Positions 11,118 through 20,223 of a DNA stretch of 64,000 nucleotides are shown here, piece after piece; the first letter of the stretch is position 1, and each line of letters opens with the position of its first letter. Origin of the DNA: Arthrospira sp. PCC 9108. Lineage in GTDB: Bacteria; Cyanobacteriota; Cyanobacteriia; Cyanobacteriales; Microcoleaceae. Location: positions 3,782,501 to 3,846,500 of the forward strand of contig CP066886.1 of assembly GCA_016745315.1 (NCBI GenBank), in the 5' to 3' direction. Below the pieces are notes generated by a model. The model had not been told where the DNA came from. It ran no database searches and was given only the letters and a program-made list of their open reading frames with translations. Both the position numbers and the translations under genes were made by a program.

Positions 11118-12173
11118 TCATTTCAGGGGGAGTAAATTAGGATCAATACAAGTTATTGCTGCCCATTCGCCAAGTTTGTTAGCAATAAAAATAGCTAATT
11201 TAGAAGAACCATAAGTTGTAGCAGCAGTTCCACCAACTAACAATGCAGCCATAATCATCGGACCCCCGACTGCGGATGTGACAACCGCTGTTGCTGCTGC
11301 TCCTGTTGCGCTGCTGCCTAATGTACTAGCTAAAGTTGTTGTAAGTCCACCTAAACCTAATTCAGAAACTGCAGAAGCGATTCCTGCATATCCGGTTAAG
11401 TTTCCTGCACCGGCTACGGCCGCAGATGTAATTGTTTGATGTACAATAAAAACAGTACCTGCACCATCTAATATTGCATTCCAATATGAATCATCAATTC
11501 CATTTTTGCTATCAAGATAAGCTCGGCATATCATCTTAGGACTTGTTTCTAAAAAATCTCGTGCTCGTTTACGACTTTTAGCATCTAGCTTTTGAGAGGT
11601 AATAGTTTGAAAGACTAACATCAGAAGTTTTTGGCTTTCACCCAGTTTACCTGGAAGAGTTTTTGTGGCTATTTTTTGCATTTCTTTGCCATAGCTTGAT
11701 GTGTGAGAAACTAGCTGAGTGAGATCATCCGCCAGCTTTTTGACAGACAAGCTGGAACTAATATTACTGGTCGTGTCAGAAACTAATTTTTTAGCAACGT
11801 CTGTCTGTTTTAGGGCATCATTGATTGCCTTCAAAATTTGCTCTTGACTTGGCAAGTTTTTCTTAAAAAAATTCCGAGTAGAATTGGTAACATATTTGCT
11901 GTTGGATTTAATCCCATTCTCAATCATGCTTTGTATTTGAGATTTATCAGGGATTTGATCCAGAAAGTCCATAAAACCTGTTACAGAAATGCTTGCTACT
12001 AATTCTGATCGCAGGTTCCAAGAATTTGAAATCTCAGTCATAATTGATTTCTCGGCTGCTAAAGCTGGTGGAGAGGAAAACCAGAAACCAATACTAACAG
12101 TAACATATAATATGACAGTGACAATGGAAGTTGTCAGTTTAGTCCATTGACTCATATCAAACACTCCTTGCAT
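11118..12173 (-). CDS. Exported or membrane-anchored protein with Gly/Ala-rich hydrophobic C-terminus
   Basis: 351 residues, not assigned to a family. A hydrophobic N-terminus (about 11-35) ends in ALAAE, like a signal peptide or anchor. The middle (about 45-215) is polar and helical. Residues about 240-340 are unusually rich in Gly, Ala, Ser and Thr with long hydrophobic runs (for example SSATGAAATAVVTSAVGG), like membrane-inserting hairpins. The downstream macro-domain protein carries a similar Gly/Ala-rich stretch, which suggests the two interact in the membrane (inference). The start ATG at 12173 follows a GGAGTG-like ribosome site. Confidence 0.75.
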   Translation of the reverse strand: MQGVFDMSQWTKLTTSIVTVILYVTVSIGFWFSSPPALAAEKSIMTEISNSWNLRSELVASISVTGFMDFLDQIPDKSQIQSMIENGIKSNSKYVTNSTRNFFKKNLPSQEQILKAINDALKQTDVAKKLVSDTTSNISSSLSVKKLADDLTQLVSHTSSYGKEMQKIATKTLPGKLGESQKLLMLVFQTITSQKLDAKSRKRARDFLETSPKMICRAYLDSKNGIDDSYWNAILDGAGTVFIVHQTITSAAVAGAGNLTGYAGIASAVSELGLGGLTTTLASTLGSSATGAAATAVVTSAVGGPMIMAALLVGGTAATTYGSSKLAIFIANKLGEWAAITCIDPNLLPLK

Positions 12174-12398
12174 TTTAACAATTTAGCCATAACCATAAGA
12201 CCCTCAACTGCTAATTTAAAAGGCGATCGCCTATCACACCATCCGACCGACTAACCCAGTGATAAGCCTGATAGAATACGTGGCGCTTGTCTTCCATTTT
12301 ATACACAACCATCATAAGTCAATTATATTTTCCGATATTTTTAATTATTTCTAAATATTTCTAAATATTTCTACAAAAAACGTCACTACAGTAGTTAA

Positions 12399-14083
12399 AC
12401 TTTGTAGGTTGGGTGAAACGCAGTGAAACCCAACATGATTTAGAGATAGTAGTGTGAGGTGGCGACCAAGGGCCGAGTGCTAAACTTTGTAGGTTGGGTG
12501 AAACGCAGTGAAACCCAACAGAAGGTTAGAGATGGTGGCGTTGGGTTTCGTTACCTCCACCCAACCTACTCAACTAATGGTGGTGTGAAACGAGCGTGAA
12601 ACCCAACAGAAGGTTAGAGATGGTGGCGTTGGGTTTGGTTACCTCCACCCAACCTACTCAACTAATGGTGGTGTGAAACGAGCGTGAAACCCAACTTTGT
12701 AGGTTGGGTGAAACGAGCGTGAAACCCAACACAAGGTTAGAAATGGTGGCGTTGGGTTTGATTACCTCCACCCAACCTACTCAACTAATGGTGGTGTGAA
12801 ACGAGCGTGAAACCCAACAGAAGGTTAGAGATGGTGGCGTTGGGTTTGGTTACCTCCACCCAACCTACTCAACTAATGGTGGTGTGAAACGAGCGTGAAA
12901 CCCAACAGAAGGTTAGAGATGGTGGCGTTGGGTTTGGTTACCTCCACCCAACCTACTCAACTAATGGTGGTGTGAAACGAGCGTGAAACCCAACAGAAGG
13001 TTAGAGATGGTGGCGTTGGGTTTGGTTACCTCCACCCAACCTACTCAACTAATGGTGGTGTGAAACGAGCGTGAAACCCAACTTTGTAGGTTGGGTGAAA
13101 CGAGCGTGAAACCCAACACAAGGTTAGAAATGGTGGCGTTGGGTTTGATTACCTCCACCCAACCTACTCAACTAATGGTGGTGTGAAACGAGCGTGAAAC
13201 CCAACAGAAGGTTAGAGATGGTGGCGTTGGGTTTGGTTACCTCCACCCAACCTACTCAACTAATGGTGGTGTGAAACGAGCGTGAAACCCAACTTTGTAG
13301 GTTGGGTGAAACGAGCGTGAAACCCAACAGAAGGTTAGAAATGGTGGCGTTGGGTTTCGTTACCTCCACCCAACCTACTCAACTAATGGTGGTGTGAAAC
13401 GACCGTGAAACTCAACTTTGTAGGTTGGGTGAAACGCAGTGAAACCCAACAGAAGGTTAGAGATGGTGGCGTTGGGTTTCGTTACCTCCACCCAACCTAC
13501 TCAACTAATGGTGGTGTGAAACGACCGTGAAACTCAACTTTGTAGGTTGGGTGAAACGAGCGTGAAACCCAACAGAAGGTTAGAGATGGTGGCGTTGGGT
13601 TTCGTTACCTCCACCCAACCTACTCAACTAATGGTGGTGTGAAACGACCGTGAAACTCAACTTTGTAGGTTGGGTGAAACGCAGTGAAACCCAACAGAAG
13701 GTTAGAAATGGTGGCGTTGGGTTTCGTTACCTCCACCCAACCTACTCAACTAATGGTGGTGTGAAACGAGCGTGAAACCCAACAGAAGGTTAGAGATGGT
13801 GGCGTTGGGTTTGGTTACCTCCACCCAACCTACTCAACTAATGGTGGTGTGAAACGAGCGTGAAACCCAACAGAAGGTTAGAGATGGTGGCGTTGGGTTT
13901 GGTTACCTCCACCCAACCTACTCAACTAATGGTGGTGTGAAACGAGCGTGAAACCCAACTTTGTAGGTTGGGTGAAACGAGCGTGAAACCCAACAGAAGG
14001 TTAGAGATGGTGGCGTTGGGTTTCGTTACCTCCACCCAACCAACTCAACTAATGGTGGTGTGAAACGAGCGTGAAACCCAACA
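12399..14083. repeat. Tandem array 1 of palindromic repeats (88-bp and 122/123-bp units)
   Basis: The same sequence family is repeated for about 1.7 kb. Units alternate between 88 bp and 122-123 bp; the longer unit adds a TTTGTAGGTTGGGTGAAACG-type segment. Within a unit, GTAGGTTGGGTG pairs with CACCCAACCTAC, and AAACCCAAC with GTTGGGTTT, so each transcript would fold into long hairpins. Phases change between units, so no frame stays open. It resembles the REP-like palindromes dispersed in cyanobacterial genomes, here expanded in tandem. Confidence 0.9.
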
Positions 14084-14243
14084 AACTGACTACCTGAAAG
14101 AGGCGGGTAGGGGGGAAAGATTTAATACTACGGGGGAAATGCGATCGCCCTGGGGAGCAGCCCGTATTGCTTCTTTTCCCAAACCTTTACCCATCATCCC
14201 TGATATTGCTTTTTAGGTATCCTGATTTTACCCGTCCCCAATT

Positions 14244-14417
14244 TTAGTGTCGATTATTCCAGTATATAACGTATAAAATAGCCAACACCTGTAAGGGAAT
14301 TAAGGCAAGATTACCGCGCATCCATACCGGAAACGAAAAACTGGAAAAAGTTATAAAGTACAGGAGGCTGATTCCTGTCAATCCAGTTAATAAAATCGTC
14401 TTTCTCTTAATCAACAT
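14244..14417 (-). CDS. Small hydrophobic protein, 57 residues
   Basis: The minus strand encodes a 57-residue protein starting MLIKRKTILLTGLTG and ending YVIYWNNRH. It has a basic start followed by two predicted membrane helices. An AGGAA site lies about 11 nt before the ATG. It sits 85 nt downstream of the TM2-domain gene on the same strand and may share its transcript. I do not recognise a family. The case rests on open frame, hydrophobic pattern and position. Confidence 0.5.
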   Translation of the reverse strand: MLIKRKTILLTGLTGISLLYFITFSSFSFPVWMRGNLALIPLQVLAILYVIYWNNRH

Positions 14418-14502
14418 TTTTGATAAAGTTCCTGAAATATAACCAGGAAAAAACAGTAATAATCATATTATACTGATGTTTTAATTTGACCATTATTAGG
14501 GG

Positions 14503-14769
14503 TTAAAACCATCCTTTTTTATTGAGCATATAAGTCTGCAAAAACTCTTCATCACTTTTAGTCAAATAAATGATTCCTTCTATCAAACCAATAACCCCTA
14601 CAACTACTGCTGCTACTCCACAAGTGAATAGGGTTGACAACAGCATAATTAACCCCTCTGTACTATATCCTAAAACGAACTTGTGAATCCCCAATCCACC
14701 CAAAAGAATCCCCAAAACTCCAGCAGCAATTTTCTTACTATTGGCTTCCTGTAATGTAGGTTCTGACAT
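14503..14769 (-). CDS. TM2 domain membrane protein
   Basis: 88 residues with the TM2 pattern: KKIAAGVLGILLGGLGIHKF, a short turn, then a second hydrophobic segment and VVGVIGLIEGIIYLTKSDEEF. The family has two helices joined by a short loop; the bacterial function is not known. It lies between the two repeat arrays, with other small membrane-protein genes on the same strand on both sides. Confidence 0.88.
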   Translation of the reverse strand: MSEPTLQEANSKKIAAGVLGILLGGLGIHKFVLGYSTEGLIMLLSTLFTCGVAAVVVGVIGLIEGIIYLTKSDEEFLQTYMLNKKGWF

Positions 14770-14926
14770 CTGTCTTGACCCCTAGCTAGTTTTCTTTTAG
14801 ACTAGCCCCAATTGGGAGGATATCAGGAAAATTATAGAATTAATTTATATTTGTTTAATTTTTGTTTACATTCAGTAATTATTTGTGATATTACCCAGGT
14901 TATATGAAAGCCAGGTTTAGGGTGAG

Positions 14927-15364
14927 TTACCCGGTTGTGAGGAAAACAGCCAAACGAATTCCATGATAACCCAATAAGACGATCAGAAACCATCCTACCA
15001 ACCCCATCTTATGGTTGAATAACCAATCATGCAAGGAACTAGACAAATAACGACGGGTTAAAATTTCAATACATAAATGAATAGTCATCAATAAAAAACC
15101 CACAAAAACGCAGATTCCCAATCCATGATAGGAGAGAGATTCTCTGAGGTTCCCCCTAGCAATTTCTACAAAAGCGCGAGTCATCCCACAGGTAGGACAA
15201 GGAATACCCGTCGCTGATAAAATCAGGCATTTCCACCCAAAACTAGCAGAAGTATGTCCTAATAAATAAGCACCGACAAGGGGAGAAGAGACACAAGACA
15301 AGCTAAAATAGCGCCATTGTAAGGCTTGAGTAGATAATTTTTGGGAAGATAACTGAAATCGCAT
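14927..15364 (-). CDS. DUF2752 membrane protein
   Basis: 145 residues with three likely helices and the DUF2752 signature GIPCPTCGMTRAFVEIARGNL at about 60-80, which includes CPxCG. Function is unknown. Members often occur beside TM2 genes, as here. Transcription starts in the 165-bp gap before tandem array 2. Confidence 0.85.
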   Translation of the reverse strand: MRFQLSSQKLSTQALQWRYFSLSCVSSPLVGAYLLGHTSASFGWKCLILSATGIPCPTCGMTRAFVEIARGNLRESLSYHGLGICVFVGFLLMTIHLCIEILTRRYLSSSLHDWLFNHKMGLVGWFLIVLLGYHGIRLAVFLTTG

Positions 15365-15530
15365 TATAGTTCAGACTTGAGCAAACCCAAAACTGCCGAT
15401 CAGAGAATGTGCTGACATAGTGATAAAAGTATATCACAGTGCTAGTCTTTTTATGAGGTTGGCGATTGTACAGATGTGAAGGGGGCAAAAAATGAGAATA
15501 ATTACATCAACCAATCATCACTACGACTAA

Positions 15531-18500
15531 ACTTTGTAGGTTGGGTGAAACGCAGTGAAACCCAACAGAAGGTTAGAAATGGTGGCGTTGGGTTTCGTTA
15601 CCTCCACCCAACCTACTCAACTAATGGTGGTGTGAAACGACCGTGAAACTCAACTTTGTAGGTTGGGTGAAACGCAGTGAAACCCAACAGAAGGTTAGAA
15701 ATGGTGGCGTTGGGTTTCGTTACCTCCACCCAACCTACTCAACTAATGGTGGTGTGAAACGACCGTGAAACTCAACTTTGTAGGTTGGGTGAAACGCAGT
15801 GAAACCCAACAGAAGGTTAGAAATGGTGGCGTTGGGTTTCGTTACCTCCACCCAACCTACTCAACTACTCAACTAATGGTGGTGTGAAACGACCGTGAAA
15901 CTCAACTTTGTAGGTTGGGTGAAACGCAGTGAAACCCAACAGAAGGTTAGAAATGGTGGCGTTGGGTTTCGTTACCTCCACCCAACCTACTCAACTAATG
16001 GTGGTGTGAAACGACCGTGAAACTCAACTTTGTAGGTTGGGTGAAACGCAGTGAAACCCAACAGAAGGTTAGAAATGGTGGCGTTGGGTTTCGTTACCTC
16101 CACCCAACCTACTCAACTAATGGTGGTGTGAAACGACCGTGAAACTCAACTTTGTAGGTTGGGTGAAACGCAGTGAAACCCAACAGAAGGTTAGAAATGG
16201 TGGCGTTGGGTTTCGTTACCTCCACCCAACCTACTCAACTAATGGTGGTGTGAAACGACCGTGAAACTCAACTTTGTAGGTTGGGTGAAACGCAGTGAAA
16301 CCCAACAGAAGGTTAGAAATGGTGGCGTTGGGTTTCGTTACCTCCACCCAACCTACTCAACTAATGGTGGTGTGAAACGACCGTGAAACTCAACTTTGTA
16401 GGTTGGGTGAAACGCAGTGAAACCCAACAGAAGGTTAGAAATGGTGGCGTTGGGTTTCGTTACCTCCACCCAACCTACTCAACTAATGGTGGTGTGAAAC
16501 GACCGTGAAACTCAACTTTGTAGGTTGGGTGAAACGCAGTGAAACCCAACAGAAGGTTAGAAATGGTGGCGTTGGGTTTCGTTACCTCCACCCAACCTAC
16601 TCAACTAATGGTGGTGTGAAACGACCGTGAAACTCAACTTTGTAGGTTGGGTGAAACGCAGTGAAACCCAACAGAAGGTTAGAAATGGTGGCGTTGGGTT
16701 TCGTTACCTCCACCCAACCTACTCAACTAATGGTGGTGTGAAACGACCGTGAAACTCAACTTTGTAGGTTGGGTGAAACGCAGTGAAACCCAACAGAAGG
16801 TTAGAAATGGTGGCGTTGGGTTTCGTTACCTCCACCCAACCTACTCAACTAATGGTGGTGTGAAACGACCGTGAAACTCAACTTTGTAGGTTGGGTGAAA
16901 CGCAGTGAAACCCAACAGAAGGTTAGAAATGGTGGCGTTGGGTTTCGTTACCTCCACCCAACCTACTCAACTAATGGTGGTGTGAAACGACCGTGAAACT
17001 CAACTTTGTAGGTTGGGTGAAACGCAGTGAAACCCAACAGAAGGTTAGAAATGGTGGCGTTGGGTTTCGTTACCTCCACCCAACCTACTCAACTAATGGT
17101 GGTGTGAAACGACCGTGAAACTCAACTTTGTAGGTTGGGTGAAACGCAGTGAAACCCAACAGAAGGTTAGAAATGGTGGCGTTGGGTTTCGTTACCTCCA
17201 CCCAACCTACTCAACTAATGGTGGTGTGAAACGACCGTGAAACTCAACTTTGTAGGTTGGGTGAAACGCAGTGAAACCCAACAGAAGGTTAGAAATGGTG
17301 GCGTTGGGTTTCGTTACCTCCACCCAACCTACTCAACTAATGGTGGTGTGAAACGACCGTGAAACTCAACTTTGTAGGTTGGGTGAAACGCAGTGAAACC
17401 CAACAGAAGGTTAGAAATGGTGGCGTTGGGTTTCGTTACCTCCACCCAACCTACTCAACTAATGGTGGTGTGAAACGACCGTGAAACTCAACTTTGTAGG
17501 TTGGGTGAAACGCAGTGAAACCCAACAGAAGGTTAGAAATGGTGGCGTTGGGTTTCGTTACCTCCACCCAACCTACTCAACTAATGGTGGTGTGAAACGA
17601 CCGTGAAACTCAACTTTGTAGGTTGGGTGAAACGCAGTGAAACCCAACAGAAGGTTAGAAATGGTGGCGTTGGGTTTCGTTACCTCCACCCAACCTACTC
17701 AACTAATGGTGGTGTGAAACGACCGTGAAACTCAACTTTGTAGGTTGGGTGAAACGCAGTGAAACCCAACAGAAGGTTAGAAATGGTGGCGTTGGGTTTC
17801 GTTACCTCCACCCAACCTACTCAACTAATGGTGGCGTGAAACGACCGTGAAACTCAACTTTGTAGGTTGGGTGAAACGCAGTGAAACCCAACAGAAGGTT
17901 AGAGATGGTGGCGTTGGGTTTCGTTACCTCCACCCAACCTACTCAACTAATGGTGGCGTGAAACGACCGTGAAACTCAACTTTGTAGGTTGGGTGAAACG
18001 CAGTGAAACCCAACAGAAGGTTAGAGATGGTGGCGTTGGGTTTCGTTACCTCCACCCAACCTACTCAACTAATGGTGGCGTGAAACGACCGTGAAACTCA
18101 ACTTTGTAGGTTGGGTGAAACGCAGTGAAACCCAACAGAAGGTTAGAGATGGTGGCGTTGGGTTTCGTTACCTCCACCCAACCTACTCAACTAATGGTGG
18201 CGTGAAACGACCGTGAAACTCAACTTTGTAGGTTGGGTGAAACGCAGTGAAACCCAACAGAAGGTTAGAGATGGTGGCGTTGGGTTTCGTTACCTCCACC
18301 CAACCTACTCAACTAATGGTGGCGTGAAACGACCGTGAAACTCAACTTTGTAGGTTGGGTGAAACGCAGTGAAACCCAACAGAAGGTTAGAGATGGTGGC
18401 GTTGGGTTTCGTTACCTCCACCCAACCTACTCAACTAATGGTGGCGTGAAACGACCGTGAAACTCAACTTTGTAGGTTGGGTGAAACGCAGTGAAACCCA

Positions 18501-18668
18501 ACAGAAGGTTAGAAATGGTGGCGTTGGGTTTCGTTACCTCCACCCAACCTACTCAACTAATGGTGGCGTGAAACGACCGTGAAACTCAACTTTGTAGGTT
18601 GGGTGAAACGCAGTGAAACCCAACAGAAGGTTAGAAATGGTGAGGTTGGGTTTCGTTACCTCCACTGA
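15531..18668. repeat. Tandem array 2: 25 units of 122 bp plus a partial one
   Basis: Measured from one ACTTTGTAGG to the next, the period is 122 bp, except the third unit, which has an 8-bp duplication (ACTCAACT). From 15531 to 18589 there are 25 full units, then a partial copy ends near 18668. Units are almost identical. Each contains the inverted pairs GTAGGTTGGGTG/CACCCAACCTAC and AAACCCAAC/GTTGGGTTT. A period of 122 is not a multiple of 3, so it is not coding. Late units (about 17830-18560) share GGTGGCGTG and AGAGATGG variants, showing that the array expanded in blocks. Confidence 0.95.
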
Positions 18669-18720
18669 ACCCCAGAGTTGGTTGGTTTTCCTGATAGTTT
18701 TGGATGTCACGCACCCTACA

Positions 18721-19080
18721 GCGCCCACACCGACAGAGGTAAGCCCCGACCAAACCGACCACTCTCAACAGATCCGACAAACACGGGGACCGAGACCACC
18801 CACCAACACCGACACGGACGAACAGTGACCACCCCGCCGCCAAAAGCCTCGGAAGACACCGCACGCCCGAAGGAGACAGCCGCCCGACGAGAGGAAAACC
18901 AGACCACACCAACCCAGCGAGAGAAGGACCGGGAAGAAGGACGCACACCCACGAAGGACGCACCAGCCCCAGAAGCCCATAACACAACCGACCCAGGAAA
19001 AGGAGCCAGACCAGAAACAGAAGCCGGAGAACTCCCCCAAGACCAAGACACGGACACAGAAGCGAGAAGACCCATAAACA
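18721..19080. other. 360-base block almost lacking T
   Basis: By direct count there are 9 T in 360 bases (2.5%), while A, C and G are all common. It starts just past the end of tandem array 2 and stops near 19080. Open frames appear on both strands only because stop codons need T on one strand and the complement lacks A on the other; their translations are low in complexity. I assign no gene. It may be an assembly or base-calling artefact or a real block of extreme strand bias. Confidence 0.75.
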
Positions 19081-19100
19081 ATAACCAAACGCAATTAATT

Positions 19101-19180
19101 GTAGGCGGGTTTCTCAAAGAAACGGTGGGGCGGGTTTATTGATAAGGTTGAGGATTGACAGCCCAGGCGCGTCCCTACAA
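19101..19180. repeat. REP-like palindromic repeat remnant
   Basis: GTAGGCGGGTTT begins the segment, GGGGCGGGTTTATTGATAAG lies inside and GCGCGTCCCTACAA ends it. This is the general form of the GTAGGGGCGGGTT...AACCCGCCCCTAC palindromes seen elsewhere in the window, for example at 49797-49864. Confidence 0.45.
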
Positions 19181-19225
19181 TTATCAATTATAGCTGGGTA
19201 TGGGTGAAAGATTTTCCAGCCATGC

Positions 19226-20002
19226 TCAGGCTTCTTTGAAAAATCGGATAATTTCCCTCACGTTATTGAGGATTTGGCTGTCTTCTGTAATTTGCGCGAT
19301 CGCTTTTTCAGCGGTACGAGAAAGGCGCTCATGTTCGGATTTGTTGGTGGCTTTGAGAGTTTGCATATCGGCAGCTAAACGGGTGATTTCATTTTGACAA
19401 AAAGACAATTTTTCGTTTTGTTTAGATGCCCAAGAATTGGATTTATTGGGGTCAAGACTCTTCTGGATTTGCTCTAATGAAGCCTCAATAAATTCTACTC
19501 TACCCCTCAATTCTACTACATCCTCGCGGGGATAAGAAAACTCCCGACGTACCATTGATAAACGGGCTACTAAGTATTGATAACCTCGGAGACATGGACG
19601 TAAAATGGTTAGTAATAATGCCGCCACAGAGCCGATATATCCAACTACACTAATTCCCGCCCATGATAACCATAAAAGCACGATCGCACTAGCTATATGT
19701 AAGGCGATCGCCGCCCACAAAGAACGACCAACTAATTTATGCACATAAGAACGCTGACTGGGTTCAATCGGAATCCCTTTTTTGTCGGACTCCGCCGCCT
19801 CTGCCAGAACTTCCTTAGCCTCAAAGTGTATATTCCAAGGCACAGTTACTATTAACAATAGCCACCCAAAAGTAATGCCGCCAATAATCCAATCCAAAAA
19901 ACTCCCACTGGGAATATTGAGCCACTGAAGTATGGAAAAAGTCAGCAGTAAAATCACAACAAATCCAGCAGTCAAAACACCAAAATTAAATGGTAACTTC
20001 AT
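19226..20002 (-). CDS. Membrane protein with C-terminal coiled coil
   Basis: I choose the start at 20002 (MKLPFNFGVLTAG), which puts the first helix at the N-terminus and gives 258 residues; an upstream ATG at 20092 is less likely. Two hydrophobic segments (about 5-60) and two more (about 100-155) surround polar loops. The last 100 residues are charged and heptad-like, ending NNVREIIRFFKEA. No family recognised. Its end meets no close partner on the same strand. Confidence 0.7.
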   Translation of the reverse strand: MKLPFNFGVLTAGFVVILLLTFSILQWLNIPSGSFLDWIIGGITFGWLLLIVTVPWNIHFEAKEVLAEAAESDKKGIPIEPSQRSYVHKLVGRSLWAAIALHIASAIVLLWLSWAGISVVGYIGSVAALLLTILRPCLRGYQYLVARLSMVRREFSYPREDVVELRGRVEFIEASLEQIQKSLDPNKSNSWASKQNEKLSFCQNEITRLAADMQTLKATNKSEHERLSRTAEKAIAQITEDSQILNNVREIIRFFKEA

Positions 20003-20223
20003 ACTAAAAATCCCTGCAAATATAAAATTTTGACAGTTCGTACTCCTCCCTAGCCAAGAGTTCAGGTATAATCTCTCAGAGGTGGTAATCATTATTATGC
20101 AGAAGGTGTTAACCTATATGGCGATCGCTGTGACAGTCTGACAACCGGCTAATGGTACTATTGAATCAGAGAATCAGAGATTTTGGGCACTATAGGTGAG
20201 TAGGTGTGCAGTAGAGAGAAACC

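Noticed and set aside
12399..18668. Could the regular arrays be CRISPR arrays?
   Set aside because: Units are 88 or 122 bp and nearly identical over their full length; there are no unique spacers and no cas genes nearby.
18613..19142. Several overlapping open frames on both strands (up to 154 codons)
   Set aside because: They follow from the near absence of T in this block, which removes stop codons in all frames. The translations are low-complexity.
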